A DNA stretch of 50,357 nt from Streptomyces globisporus (GCF_003501885.1 NZ_QWFA01000033.1:1-50357), one strand, 5' to 3'. Positions 34,707 to 43,168 are shown, numbered from the stretch's first letter. Translations and numbers: made by a program. Notes: generated from the sequence alone by a model not told the origin.

Positions 34707-34777
34707 CGGTCCCAGTGGAGGTTCGACTCCTCCCTCCGGCACGGGCCGGAGTAGCCCAAGCAGGCAGAGGCAGACCG
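34707..34777 (+). ncRNA. Circularly permuted tRNA-like RNA A (YrlA-like)
   Basis: The core folds as a tRNA read in permuted order. Anticodon-stem strand CGGTC (34707-34711); 5-nt variable loop; T arm GGAGG-TTCGACT-CCTCC (34717-34733) with a consensus T loop; acceptor strand CTCCGGC (34734-34740); closing loop ACGG; partner GCCGGAG (34745-34751); T8 and A9; D arm GCC/GGC (34754-34756 with 34769-34771) with GG in the loop; A26; anticodon-stem partner GACCG (34773-34777). All stems pair perfectly. Ends lie in the anticodon stem and the acceptor is closed, so it cannot be charged as it stands. A 6-bp hairpin (34676-34695) lies just upstream. YrlA-type Y RNAs have this order. Confidence 0.75.
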
Positions 34778-34853
34778 CCGTCAATCTCAGACTCTTGCTC
34801 CAGACTCAGCATTCGCCGCCGATCGCCGGATCGAACGGGCCCGGGCCCGCGCG

Positions 34854-34923
34854 CGTCGAGATGCCGGTTCAAGTCCGGCCCGCAGAGCTCCGATCTGCGG
34901 TGGTCCAAAGGCAGGACGCGACG
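34854..34923 (+). ncRNA. Circularly permuted tRNA-like RNA B (YrlA-like)
   Basis: A second fold with the same permuted order but different sequence. Anticodon-stem strand CGTCG (34854-34858); 4-nt variable loop; T arm GCCGG-TTCAAGT-CCGGC (34863-34879); acceptor strand CCGCAGA (34880-34886); 7-nt closing loop; partner TCTGCGG (34894-34900); TG at positions 8-9; D arm GTCC-AAAGGCA-GGAC (34903-34917); G26; partner CGACG (34919-34923). Every helix has the canonical tRNA length and pairs perfectly. Stem sequences differ wholly from copy A while the geometry is kept, as expected under selection for structure. It may form one RNA with copy A, ending at the hairpin 34983-35013. Confidence 0.77.
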
Positions 34924-34982
34924 ACATCATGACTGACCCGGACTCTTAAACGTGCCGGCGTGCCAGATGGGCGGCGCTCACA

Positions 34983-35013
34983 GGGCCCGGAGGCCGGCTA
35001 CGCCTCCGGGCCC
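34983..35013 (+). terminator. Terminator-like hairpin after the tRNA-like pair
   Basis: A perfect 12-bp stem (34983-34994 with 35002-35013) and a 7-nt loop, lying 60 nt after tRNA-like B and 31 nt before the MoxR gene. It would end the non-coding transcript or attenuate read-through into the ATPase gene. Confidence 0.65.
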
Positions 35014-35044
35014 GCTCCCGTTCCGCCGGGAGGCGCAGGGCACA

Positions 35045-36271
35045 ATGCAGGGCGTGCAGGGGACGGATGTGCAGGGAACACAGGACACGCTGGACACGGC
35101 GGAGAAGCTGCGAGCCGTCCGCGACGAGCTGGCGGACCGGTTCTACGAGCGGGCCGAGGTGGTGCGCACCCTGCTGGTGGCCCTGCTGGCCGGACAGCAC
35201 TCGCTGCTGCTCGGCCCTCCCGGTACGGCGAAGTCCGAGATCGCCCGGGAGCTCACCGGCAGGATCGACGGGGCGGCCTACTGGGAGATCCTCCTGTCGA
35301 AGTTCACCGCACCGACCCGGATGTTCGGCCCGGTCGATGTCGCCGCTCTGGCCCGGGGCGAGTACCGCCAGGTCTACGAGGGCCGGGCCACCACCGCGCA
35401 TGTCGCCTTCATCGACGAGATCTTCAAGTGCTCCACCGCCGCACTGAACGAGACCCTGGGCTACCTCAACGAGCGGATCTACCACCCCGAGAGCGGCGGC
35501 CAACCGATCCACTGCCCCCTGATCGGCGCCATCACGGCGAGCAACGAACTGCCCGCCGGGGAGGACACCGCCGCCATCTACGACCGCCTGCTGGTACGGA
35601 TCGAGGTCGGCTATCTGGCGGACCCCTCGAACTTCGCGGCGCTCATCCGGTCCGCCGTCAGCCGACCCGAGCCGGCGGTCCGGACCACGGTGGATCTGGC
35701 CGCGCTGCAGCACGCCGTGGCGGTGGAGGTCCCGGCCGTGGGCGTTCCCGACTCCGTCGTTGACGCGTTGTGCTCGCTGCGAGCCGCCCTGCGCCGCAAG
35801 GAACTCGTCGCCTCCGACCGCCGCTGGCGGCAGGCGGTGGGGCTGCTCCAGGCCTCCGCGTACCTGGACGGCCGTGCGACCGTCGCCGAGAGGGACCTCC
35901 TGGTGCTCACCCATGTGCTGTGGGACTCCCCGGCCCAGAGCCCCACCGTCGAGCGCGAGGTCCTGCACCTGATCAACCCCGACGCCAAGGAGGCGCTCGA
36001 CCTGGCCGACACCCTCGACGAACTGGAGGCCCAACTCGACGCCCTGGCGGGGCAGTCCCGCGAGGTGCTGAGCGACTGGGTCATCAAGCAGGCCCACAAC
36101 AGGCTCGCCATGGCGGGCAGGCGGCTGGAGAAGCTCCGTGAGGAGGCGACTGCGGCGGGCCGCTCGACCGCCACCGTCGACCGGGTCACCGGCCGCCAGC
36201 GCGCCGTCCGCGCCCGCGTGCTCACCGAGGCGCTGGGCATGGACGCCGCCACGGTCCAGGCGCAGCTCTGA
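35045..36271 (+). CDS. MoxR/RavA-like AAA+ ATPase
   Basis: A 408-residue MoxR-family ATPase closest in layout to RavA. Walker A G-P-P-G-T-A-K-S (57-64), the inserted L-L-S-K-F-T-A-P-T-R-M-F-G-P loop typical of RavA, Walker B A-F-I-D-E-I-F-K (121-128), sensor 1 T-A-S-N-E, an arginine-finger region Y-D-R-L-L-V-R, and the lid domain with S-D-R-R-W-R-Q-A. The C-terminal region is helical and coiled-coil-like. E. coli RavA is longer (498 residues), so the accessory domain is reduced here. MoxR ATPases remodel partners through vWA proteins; the next gene encodes one. ATG 35045 follows GGGAGG. Confidence 0.9.
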   Translation: MQGVQGTDVQGTQDTLDTAEKLRAVRDELADRFYERAEVVRTLLVALLAGQHSLLLGPPGTAKSEIARELTGRIDGAAYWEILLSKFTAPTRMFGPVDVAALARGEYRQVYEGRATTAHVAFIDEIFKCSTAALNETLGYLNERIYHPESGGQPIHCPLIGAITASNELPAGEDTAAIYDRLLVRIEVGYLADPSNFAALIRSAVSRPEPAVRTTVDLAALQHAVAVEVPAVGVPDSVVDALCSLRAALRRKELVASDRRWRQAVGLLQASAYLDGRATVAERDLLVLTHVLWDSPAQSPTVEREVLHLINPDAKEALDLADTLDELEAQLDALAGQSREVLSDWVIKQAHNRLAMAGRRLEKLREEATAAGRSTATVDRVTGRQRAVRARVLTEALGMDAATVQAQL

Positions 36272-36366
36272 ACGCCGGGACGGGACCGGGCTCCTCCGCG
36301 GCCGACGGACACCCCGGGGCTGGACACCCCGCCGCCGGGCACTCCGAGGCCGGGGATACCGGGGCC

Positions 36367-37908
36367 GTGGTCGCGGACCGGTTCGAACGGGTCACCTGGC
36401 GCGACACCTACGAGCAGTCGGCCGGACTGCGTGAACTGGCCGAGGCCCTTGAGGCACACCACGACCACGCCACCGACCTGCTGACCGACGTGTTCCTCGC
36501 CGCGTACAAGGCCGGCCCGCGACTGCGTGAACCCGCGGAGATGCGGGCCTCCCGGCTGGTCAACCACCAGCTCCTCACCCAGGTGATGGCGTCACCGGAC
36601 TTCGCCGAGCTGCGCCGGGAGACCGTCGGCGACCCGTACGCCGCCGCCATGGCCGTACTCGCCCAGTCCGCCGCACTCCGCCGGATGCTGGAGTGCTCCC
36701 GAGGCGCCCGGGAGCAGGCCGAGCGGGCGGAGGAGGCGCTGCGGGCCGCGCAGGACGCGGCGGCGGCCGTGGCCGAGGCGCTCCAGCGGGCCGCCGACCG
36801 AGCCGCACCGGCCGGGCCGACCGAGTCGTACGACGACATACCTGCCTCCGCCCTCGCCGACCCCGTCCGCCGGGCGGTCGAGGCCGCCGGGGCCGCCGGG
36901 ACCACCGCGCGACAGGCCGCCCAGGACGCCGCGCAGGCGGCAGCCGGTGCCCCGGGCATCCGTGCCGCAGCGCACCACGGGGTGGCGAAGGCGGCCGGGG
37001 CCGTGCGGGAGGAGACCGCGCTGATGCGGGCCTGGGGCATCGGTCCCGGCGAGCTGGAGCGCATGCCGTTCGAGCGGCGCGCCCGGCTCGCCGAACGGCT
37101 GCGTACCGGCCGGCTCGCCGAATGGGCCGAACTGATCGGCCGTTTCCGGCAGATGGCCGACGGAGAGCGCGCCCGCAAGGTGGAGAACGCCCCCGGGGAA
37201 CTGATCGGCGTCACCCTGGGCGACGACCTCTCCCGACTGATCCCCTCCGAGCTGGCCCACCTCGGCCTGCCCGCGACCCGTGCGGTCTTCGCCGCCCGCT
37301 ACGCCGCCGGTGAGCTGATGCTCTACGACAGCCGGGGCGAGCAGTCAACGGGACGGGGGGCCGTCATCGCGTGCGTGGACACCTCCCACTCCATGTATGC
37401 GGCGGGGCCCGGCGGAGTCACCCGGGAGGCGTGGTCCAAGGCGTGTGCCCTGGCGCTGCTCGACCAGGCCCGCCACGCGGGCCGTGACTTCGTCGGCATC
37501 CTGTTCTCCGCCGCCGACAAGGTCCGGGTCTTCCGCTTCCCGGCCGGGCGGCCCACCGGCATCGACCAGGTGCTCGACTTCGCCGAGACCTTCCTCGGCG
37601 GCGGAACCAGCTACCAGACCCCGCTGACCGCGGCTCGCGAGCTGCTGGAGGAGGAGTTCGACGAGGCCGCCACCGTCCGCGGCGACATCGTGATGATCAC
37701 CGACGACGAATGCGGCGTCACCGAGGAGTGGATGCGCGGCTGGAAGGACGCTCGGCGTCGACTGGGCTTCCGCGTCTTCGGCCTGGCCGTCGGGGCCCCG
37801 CGCGCGGCCGACGCGGGCTCCGTCCTGGACGCCCTCTGCGACAACCTCCGCTCCATCGAGGACCTCGCCGACGTCCACGCCGCCGCGGACCTATTCCGCG
37901 TCATCTGA
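36367..37908 (+). CDS. ViaA-like vWA-domain protein
   Basis: A 513-residue protein. The N-terminal 330 residues are helical and Ala-rich (E-A-L-R-A-A-Q-D-A-A-A-A-V-A), as in ViaA. The C-terminal vWA domain begins G-A-V-I-A-C-V-D-T-S-H-S-M (about 332-344), with an intact MIDAS D-x-S-x-S, G-G-G-T-S-Y-Q-T-P (MIDAS threonine) and I-V-M-I-T-D-D-E. It should bind Mg2+ and a partner, with the upstream MoxR ATPase as motor. Ro60, the Y-RNA protein, also ends in a vWA domain, which makes its place beside tRNA-like RNAs notable. GTG 36367 is the first usable start; the ribosome site is weak and a 95-nt low-complexity gap precedes it. Confidence 0.87.
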   Translation: MVADRFERVTWRDTYEQSAGLRELAEALEAHHDHATDLLTDVFLAAYKAGPRLREPAEMRASRLVNHQLLTQVMASPDFAELRRETVGDPYAAAMAVLAQSAALRRMLECSRGAREQAERAEEALRAAQDAAAAVAEALQRAADRAAPAGPTESYDDIPASALADPVRRAVEAAGAAGTTARQAAQDAAQAAAGAPGIRAAAHHGVAKAAGAVREETALMRAWGIGPGELERMPFERRARLAERLRTGRLAEWAELIGRFRQMADGERARKVENAPGELIGVTLGDDLSRLIPSELAHLGLPATRAVFAARYAAGELMLYDSRGEQSTGRGAVIACVDTSHSMYAAGPGGVTREAWSKACALALLDQARHAGRDFVGILFSAADKVRVFRFPAGRPTGIDQVLDFAETFLGGGTSYQTPLTAARELLEEEFDEAATVRGDIVMITDDECGVTEEWMRGWKDARRRLGFRVFGLAVGAPRAADAGSVLDALCDNLRSIEDLADVHAAADLFRVI

Positions 37909-37937
37909 CCGGGGAGCCCGTTCGACCGGGGAGTCCG

Positions 37938-39149
37938 TCACTGCCGGTATCCGCTGAGGAAGCGGCCGATGCGGCTGATCGCCGCGTCGAGATCATCAGC
38001 GTACGGAAGGGTCAGGATGCGGAAGTGGTCCGGGCGCGGCCAGCTGAAGCCGGTGCCCTGCACCACCTGGATCTTCTCCCGCAGCAGCAGGTCCAGCACG
38101 AACTTCTCGTCGTCCACGATCGGATGGACCTTCGGATCGATGCGCGGGAAGGCGTACAGCGCGCCCTTCGGCTTCACGCACGAGACGCCGGGGATCTCGT
38201 TCAGCCGCTCCCAGGCCCGGTCGCGCTGCTCGTGCAGCCTCCCACCCGGGGCGACCAGCTCCTTGATGGACTGCCGTCCCCCGAGCGCGGCCTGAATGGC
38301 GTACTGCGCGGGCGCGTTGGGGCACAGCCGCATGGAGGCCAGCATCGTCAGGCCCTCCAGGTAGTTGCGGGCGTGCTGGTGCGGACCGGACACCACCATC
38401 CAGCCGGAGCGGAACCCGGCCACCCGGTACGTCTTCGACAGGCCGCTGAAGGTCAGACAGACCAGGTCCGGGGCGAGGACGGCCGCGCTGTGGTGCTCGG
38501 CGCCGTCGTACAGGATCTGGTCGTAGATCTCGTCGGCGAACACCATCAGCCCGTGCCGTCGGGCCAGATCGAGGATGCCTTCCAGGATCTCGCGCGGATA
38601 GACCGCGCCGGTGGGGTTGTTCGGGTTGATGATCACGACCGCCTTGGTCCGGTCGGTGATCTTCGACGCCATATCGGCGAGGTCCGGGTTCCAGTCGGAC
38701 TCCTCGTCGCAGACGTAGTGCACGGCCTTGCCGCCCGCGAGCGTGGTCACCGCCGTCCACAGGGGGAAGTCCGGGGCCGGGATCAGCACCTCGTCGCCGT
38801 CCTCCAGCAACGCCTGCACGGCCATCGAGATCAGCTCGGAGACCCCGTTGCCGAGGAACACGTCGTCCACGCCGACGTCGGTCAGCCCCATCGACTGGTA
38901 GCGCTGGGCCACCGCCCGACGGGCCGAGAGGATGCCGCGCGAATCGGTGTAGCCATGGGCCTGGGGCAGCATCCGGATCATGTCCTGGACGATCTCCTCG
39001 GGGGCCTCGAAGCCGAAGAGCGCGGGATTGCCCGTGTTGAGCCGGAGCACGCTGTGGCCCGCCTCCTCCAGGGCGTTGGCGTGCTCGATGACCGGGCCCC
39101 GGATCTCGTAGCAGACCTCGTTGAGCTTGCTGGACTGCCGGAACTCCAT
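37938..39149 (-). CDS. Pyridoxal-phosphate aminotransferase (AlaA-like)
   Basis: A 403-residue fold-type I aminotransferase, the length of E. coli AlaA (405). Motifs: N-T-G-N-P-A-L-F-G-F-E-A-P near residue 38, G-Y-T-D-S-R-G-I, I-N-P-N-N-P-T-G-A-V-Y near 175, D-E-I-Y-D-Q-I-L-Y near 205, F-S-G-L-S-K-T-Y-R-V-A-G (the PLP lysine) and R-I-L-T-L-P near the end. It probably makes alanine from pyruvate and glutamate; specificity is inferred from similarity. ATG 39149 follows CGGGAGGCAG, and M-E-F-R-Q-S-S-K-L matches family starts. It shares a palindromic control region with the divergent HxlR regulator. Confidence 0.92.
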   Translation of the reverse strand: MEFRQSSKLNEVCYEIRGPVIEHANALEEAGHSVLRLNTGNPALFGFEAPEEIVQDMIRMLPQAHGYTDSRGILSARRAVAQRYQSMGLTDVGVDDVFLGNGVSELISMAVQALLEDGDEVLIPAPDFPLWTAVTTLAGGKAVHYVCDEESDWNPDLADMASKITDRTKAVVIINPNNPTGAVYPREILEGILDLARRHGLMVFADEIYDQILYDGAEHHSAAVLAPDLVCLTFSGLSKTYRVAGFRSGWMVVSGPHQHARNYLEGLTMLASMRLCPNAPAQYAIQAALGGRQSIKELVAPGGRLHEQRDRAWERLNEIPGVSCVKPKGALYAFPRIDPKVHPIVDDEKFVLDLLLREKIQVVQGTGFSWPRPDHFRILTLPYADDLDAAISRIGRFLSGYRQ

Positions 39150-39177
39150 GCGCTGCCTCCCGAGCCGAATTGCGATA

Positions 39178-39203
39178 CTTGGTTTTACCAAGCTTGAGCT
39201 TGG
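39178..39203. promoter_or_regulatory. HxlR-type operator, nested palindromes
   Basis: Two overlapping inverted repeats: CTTGGT-TTT-ACCAAG (39178-39192) and CCAAGCT-TG-AGCTTGG (39188-39203). They cover the probable -35 regions of both divergent genes and are the likely binding site of the HxlR protein encoded at 39235. Confidence 0.65.
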
Positions 39204-39227
39204 AAAGTCCAACAACATGTCTAGACT
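39200..39227 (+). promoter_or_regulatory. Leaderless promoter of the HxlR gene
   Basis: TTGGAA (39200-39205), a 16-nt spacer and TAGACT (39222-39227), 7 nt before the ATG at 39235. The -35 overlaps the palindrome, which suggests autorepression. Confidence 0.6.
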
Positions 39228-39234
39228 GCGTCGC

Positions 39235-39963
39235 ATGCCACGTCAGCAGCAGCCAGCAGCACGTCCAGCAGCACGCCCCGTCCGTCGCCGGAGCTACGAC
39301 CAGTTCGACGCCACCGCCCGCGCCCTCGACTCCGTCGGCGACCGGTGGACGCTGCTGATCGTCCGTGAACTGCTGGGCGGGCCGCGCCGGTACACGGACC
39401 TGCACGCCGACCTGCCCGGTGTCAGCACGGACGTGCTGGCCTCCCGCCTGAAGGACATGGAGCAGTCCGGACTGGCGTTGCGCCGCAAGCTGCCGCCCCC
39501 GTCGGCCGCGTCGGTCTACGAGCTGACCGAGCGCGGCCACGGCCTGCTGCCGGTGCTCGCCGCCCTCGCCGAGTGGGGCGCGCCGGCCCTCGCCGAGCGC
39601 CGCCCGACCGACGCGGTGCGGGCCCACTGGTTCGCCCTGCCGCTGCTCGGCGCCCTCGCCGGGCTCACCCGGAAGGGCGTCCTCGAAGTCCGCCTCGACG
39701 AGGGAGAGTTCCACCTCCGTGTCGGGCTCCATGCCGGGCTCCATCTCGGTGGGGGAGCGCGGCTCGTGCTGCCGGGCGCGGAGGCGTACGGGGCGGTGTA
39801 CGGCTACGGCCCCGCCGACCGCCCCGACGCCCGGATCGTCCTCGCCGCGGAGGTCTGCCTGGAGCTGGCGCAGGGCGCGGCGACCCTCGCCGAGGCGGTG
39901 AAGGACGGCCGCGTCGAGGTGCTGGGTGACGGCCCGCTCGCGGCGGAGCTGCGCGGGGAGTGA
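39235..39963 (+). CDS. HxlR-family winged-helix regulator
   Basis: A 242-residue protein. After a Gln/Ala/Pro/Arg-rich start, residues about 20-115 are an HxlR winged helix: Y-D-Q-F-D-A-T-A-R-A-L-D-S-V-G-D-R-W-T-L-L-I-V-R-E-L, then G-V-S-T-D-V-L-A-S-R-L-K-D-M-E (recognition helix region) and Y-E-L-T-E-R-G. The C-terminal 120 residues form an SCP2-like domain, as in larger streptomycete HxlR proteins. The start at 39235 fits the leaderless promoter; an alternative ATG at 39217 would precede the -10 element. It probably controls the divergent aminotransferase gene and itself. Confidence 0.9.
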   Translation: MPRQQQPAARPAARPVRRRSYDQFDATARALDSVGDRWTLLIVRELLGGPRRYTDLHADLPGVSTDVLASRLKDMEQSGLALRRKLPPPSAASVYELTERGHGLLPVLAALAEWGAPALAERRPTDAVRAHWFALPLLGALAGLTRKGVLEVRLDEGEFHLRVGLHAGLHLGGGARLVLPGAEAYGAVYGYGPADRPDARIVLAAEVCLELAQGAATLAEAVKDGRVEVLGDGPLAAELRGE

Positions 39964-40036
39964 ACGGTCCGGTGGGGTGCCCCTTCCGGCGCGCCCGCCC
40001 GGAGCGGCCTCCCGCCGGAGCGGTGATGATGGAGCC

Positions 40037-40684
40037 GTGCGACTCGAAGCGATCACCTGGGAACGGCTGGCGGGCGAACTCGCCCGGTACGGCGTCGGGC
40101 TGTCCGCCGCCGACGGCGGGCCCTGGCTGGCCCTCGGTATCGACGGCGCCCCCGCCGCCCGCACCGGCGAGACCGCCGAACGCCTCGCCGAGGAGCTGCG
40201 GCTGCGCGGCCGCTCGGTCCTGGTGGTGTCCACCGAGGGGTTCCTGCGCCCGGCGAGTCTGCGCTTCGAGTACGGGAAGCAGGACGCGGACGCGTATCTC
40301 GACGGCTGGTTCGACACCGGAGCGCTGTGGCGCGAGGTGTTCGGGCCGCTGGAGGCGGGCGGCTCCGGCCGGGTGCTGCCCGACCTCTGGGACCCCGTGA
40401 CGGACCGGGCCACCCGCACCCCGTACCACCAGCTGCCCGAGGGCGGGGTGGTCGTCGTGCACGGCCCGTTCCTGCTGGGGCACTGGTTCCCCTTCGCGCT
40501 CACCGTCCATCTGCGGCTGTCGCCGGGGGCGTTGCGGCGGCGCACGGCGGAACCGGAACGCTGGACGCTGCCCGCCTTCGCCCGGTACGAGGACGAGATC
40601 GCGCCCACGGAACGGGCGGACGTCGTGGTCCGGGCGGACGATCCGGCGCACCCGGCCTGGTCGGGGCTGCCGGGGAGTGGGTGA
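40037..40684 (+). CDS. Uridine kinase-like protein
   Basis: A 215-residue protein of the streptomycete group annotated as uridine kinase-like. It lacks a proper P-loop: the expected GxxGxGKS position reads G-I-D-G-A-P-A-A-R-T-G, so the Lys is replaced by Arg. Other segments fit the fold: S-V-L-V-V-S-T-E-G-F-L-R-P-A, R-F-E-Y-G-K-Q-D-A-D-A-Y-L-D-G-W-F-D, G-G-V-V-V-V-H-G-P-F-L-L, and the basic R-L-S-P-G-A-L-R-R-R. Catalytic competence is uncertain. GTG 40037 begins the conserved R-L-E-A-I-T-W-E-R-L. Confidence 0.8.
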   Translation: MRLEAITWERLAGELARYGVGLSAADGGPWLALGIDGAPAARTGETAERLAEELRLRGRSVLVVSTEGFLRPASLRFEYGKQDADAYLDGWFDTGALWREVFGPLEAGGSGRVLPDLWDPVTDRATRTPYHQLPEGGVVVVHGPFLLGHWFPFALTVHLRLSPGALRRRTAEPERWTLPAFARYEDEIAPTERADVVVRADDPAHPAWSGLPGSG

Positions 40685-40743
40685 ACCGCGCGCGGTGCGG
40701 CCGGCGGCGGTCCTCGCTGTACGCGCGGGGCGGCCACCTGTGC

Positions 40744-41688
40744 TCAGCGAACCGGTGGCCGACCGCCCACCGTGGCCACGGCCGCCGCCCCCGCCCGACA
40801 GCCCTCGGCCGCGGCGGTCACCTCGTCCGCACCGGCCAGCAGGGCCGCCAGGAACCCGCCGGTGAACGCGTCGCCCGCGCCCGTCGAGTCGACCGGGTCG
40901 GGCACCGGCGGGGCGGGAACGCGGCCGATCACCTCACCCTCGGCGGCCACCACGGCACCCCGCGAGCCCAGGGTGACAACGACCCGCGGGAACCACCGGC
41001 TCAACTCGGCCGCAGCGGCACCGGGTTCGGGCAGTCCGGTGAGCAGCCTGGCCTCGTCCGCGTTCGGCAGGAGCAGCTCCGCCCCCTCCGCGAACTCCAG
41101 GAACCTCTTCGGCCCCAGCTCCCCGAGGAACCCGGCCGACGCCGGATCCACGCTCACCAAAATCCCCCGCTCCACGGCGGTGCGCAGGGCGAGGAGGGCG
41201 GCGGCCCGGCTCACCGCGGCGAAGAGAAGATAGCCGGAGAGGTGGAGGTGCCCGACGCCGTCCAGCATCGTGGGCGCGAAGTCCTCGACGCCGAGCCGCA
41301 GGACCGCCCCGCCGTCGGTCAGGAACGTACGCTCCGCCGCCGCGTCGACCAGGGCGATGACGGTCGCCGTCGGCACCTCGTCGTCCACGGAGAGGAACGC
41401 CCGCACCCCCGCCACCTCCAGCGCCTCCCGGTGCCAGCCGGCGGACTCCGCCCCCGCCCGGGCCAGTAGCCGCACGTCCGGACAGCCCGAACGCACGGCC
41501 CAGCAGGCGACGTTGGCGCCCGCGCCGCCCGGCAGGGTACGGATCCGGGCCTTCGTGTCCGTACCGTGCGCGAGCGCCGCCCCGTGCCGCGCCACCACAT
41601 CGGTGACCACGTCCCCCACCACGAGGAGCCCACGGCCGGCCTCCGCACGGCTCACGGGGCGCCCGCGTCCGTCCCCGTGACCGCTCAC
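40744..41688 (-). CDS. PfkB-family kinase, probable pseudouridine kinase
   Basis: A 314-residue ribokinase-like enzyme. Motifs: [11 protein letters not shown] near residue 21, G-G-A-G-A-N-V-A near 53 (PfkB signature 1), L-L-P-N-A-D-E-A, and [13 protein letters not shown] (signature 2, with the catalytic Asp). Its GTG overlaps the psuG stop by 4 nt (GTGA), so the two are coupled. By context it should phosphorylate pseudouridine to pseudouridine 5'-phosphate for PsuG. If psuG is truly broken, this kinase would produce a dead-end intermediate. Confidence 0.88.
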   Translation of the reverse strand: MSGHGDGRGRPVSRAEAGRGLLVVGDVVTDVVARHGAALAHGTDTKARIRTLPGGAGANVACWAVRSGCPDVRLLARAGAESAGWHREALEVAGVRAFLSVDDEVPTATVIALVDAAAERTFLTDGGAVLRLGVEDFAPTMLDGVGHLHLSGYLLFAAVSRAAALLALRTAVERGILVSVDPASAGFLGELGPKRFLEFAEGAELLLPNADEARLLTGLPEPGAAAAELSRWFPRVVVTLGSRGAVVAAEGEVIGRVPAPPVPDPVDSTGAGDAFTGGFLAALLAGADEVTAAAEGCRAGAAAVATVGGRPPVR

Positions 41689-42621
41689 CGGAGGCCCGTC
41701 GCCGTGACGGCGATCTTCGCCGCGAGCGTCACGTTCCCGCGTACGGCCGCGAGGTTCGCCTCCAGCGACGCGCCCCCGGTCCGCCGCATCAGCTGGTCCA
41801 GCAGGAACGGCGTGACGCCCTGCCCCGAGATGCCCCGCTCCCGGCATGCGTCCAGTGCCTCCGCCAGCACCCGGTCGTGCAGGGCCGGATCCAACTGATA
41901 CGCCTCCGCCACGGGGTTGGCGACGATCAGCGCGGACGCCGGCCCGCCCAGCGCCTCCCTCGCCCGGATCACCTCCACCACCTCCCCGGGGCTGTGCACC
42001 GTCCAGTCGACGGGTTCGCCCGAGCTGCTCAGATAGAAGCCGGGGAAGTGCCCGGTGCCGTAGCCGACGACGGAGACCCCGAGGGTCTCCAGCCGCTGGA
42101 GGGTCGCCGGTACGTCGAGGATCGACTTCACCCCCGCGCAGACCACGGTGATCCCGGTGCGGGCGAGCAGCCGCAGATCGGCCGACTCGTCCTGGTCGGC
42201 GGCCCACTCCCGGTGTACGCCGCCGAGCCCGCCCGTGGCGAAGACGCCGACGCCCGCCCGCGCCGCCAGGAACGCCGTCCCGGACACCGTCGTCGCCCCG
42301 CTCGCCCCCGTGGCGAGCGCGGGGGCGAGATCGCGGTGTCCCAGCTTGCGTACCGCCGGGTCGCCGGCGACCCGCTCGCAACTGGTCCTCGCCGAGGCCC
42401 ACATGGGCCCGGCCGTCGAGTACGGCGACGGTGGCCGGAACGGCGCCCGCGGACCGGACGAGCCCCTCCAGCTCCCGGGCCACGGTCAGGTTGCGGGGGC
42501 GCGGCAGGCCGTGCGCGATGATCGTCGACTCCAGCGCCACGACGGGCAGACCGGTACTCAGAGCCGCGCGCACCTCCGCCGAGAGCACCGGCTCGTAGGG
42601 TTCTGGTGAGTTCTGAGGCAT
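41685..42621 (-). pseudogene. psuG: Pseudouridine-5'-phosphate glycosidase, frameshifted
   Basis: Two frames together give a full PsuG of about 311 residues. Frame one, from ATG 42621, has [14 protein letters not shown] (catalytic Glu region) and ends correctly at [13 protein letters not shown]. Frame two resumes with [17 protein letters not shown] and runs through [20 protein letters not shown] (the active-site Lys) to the stop. One extra base near 42376-42384 separates them; the 937-nt span is 3n+1. The enzyme cleaves pseudouridine 5'-phosphate to uracil and ribose 5-phosphate. Real mutation or sequencing error cannot be told apart here. Confidence 0.85.
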
Positions 42622-42725
42622 GCCCCATCCCTGTCGCGGGTGGGAGGGGCGCAAACCACGGCCGGACGTTCTCCGGCGGGTCCTGGTCACCCGGTGGCCG
42701 GAAGTGGTCGCTAAGGTGACCGGCC

Positions 42726-43088
42726 ATGACGACAAACGACCAGGTCCCCGCCTCCTTCGCCGTGCACATCCCCGACGCCGAGCTTGTACCGGAACCCCTC
42801 GATCCGGCGCAGATCGTCTCGGGCGACCCCGTGGTGACGGGCAAGGTGCTGTGGGAGTCACCCGACGGCAAGCAGATCCGGGGCATCTGGCAGATCACGC
42901 CCGGAGTGGTCACCGACACCGAGGCGAACGAGCTGTTCGTGGTCGTCAGCGGCCGGGCGACGGTCGCGGTCGAGGGCGGGGCGACGCTGGAGATCAGCCC
43001 GGGGGACGCCTGCGTCCTGCGCGAGGGCGACCGGACGACCTGGACCGTTCACGAGACGCTCCGCAAGGCGTACCACATCAGCCTCTGA
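42726..43088 (+). CDS. Cupin-domain protein
   Basis: A 120-residue single-cupin protein. The core is [28 protein letters not shown], then [20 protein letters not shown]. The first cupin motif lacks the usual paired histidines, leaving one Glu and one late His, so metal binding is doubtful. It belongs to the DUF861-like cupins of unknown function. TAAGGT ends 8 nt before the ATG and no Shine-Dalgarno sequence is evident, so a leaderless start is possible. Confidence 0.87.
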   Translation: MTTNDQVPASFAVHIPDAELVPEPLDPAQIVSGDPVVTGKVLWESPDGKQIRGIWQITPGVVTDTEANELFVVVSGRATVAVEGGATLEISPGDACVLREGDRTTWTVHETLRKAYHISL

Positions 43089-43168
43089 GGGCCTGCGGGG
43101 TCTGCTGGGCCGGTGTGCTGGTCGGCCGCTCGGTCGGTCGGGTCGTTCGGCCGGCCCCGCGGCGCGGG

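Noticed and set aside
34707..34923. Functional chargeable tRNA genes
   Set aside because: The order of arms is permuted, the acceptor stem is closed by a loop, no CCA end is present, and position 33 is not T.
34938..34960. GGACTCTTAAAC resembling a tRNA-Lys (CTT) anticodon loop
   Set aside because: No complementary stem closes it, and it lies outside the permuted fold of element B; treated as chance similarity.
39217..39235. Alternative HxlR start at 39217
   Set aside because: It would lie upstream of the TAGACT -10 element that fits a leaderless start at 39235.
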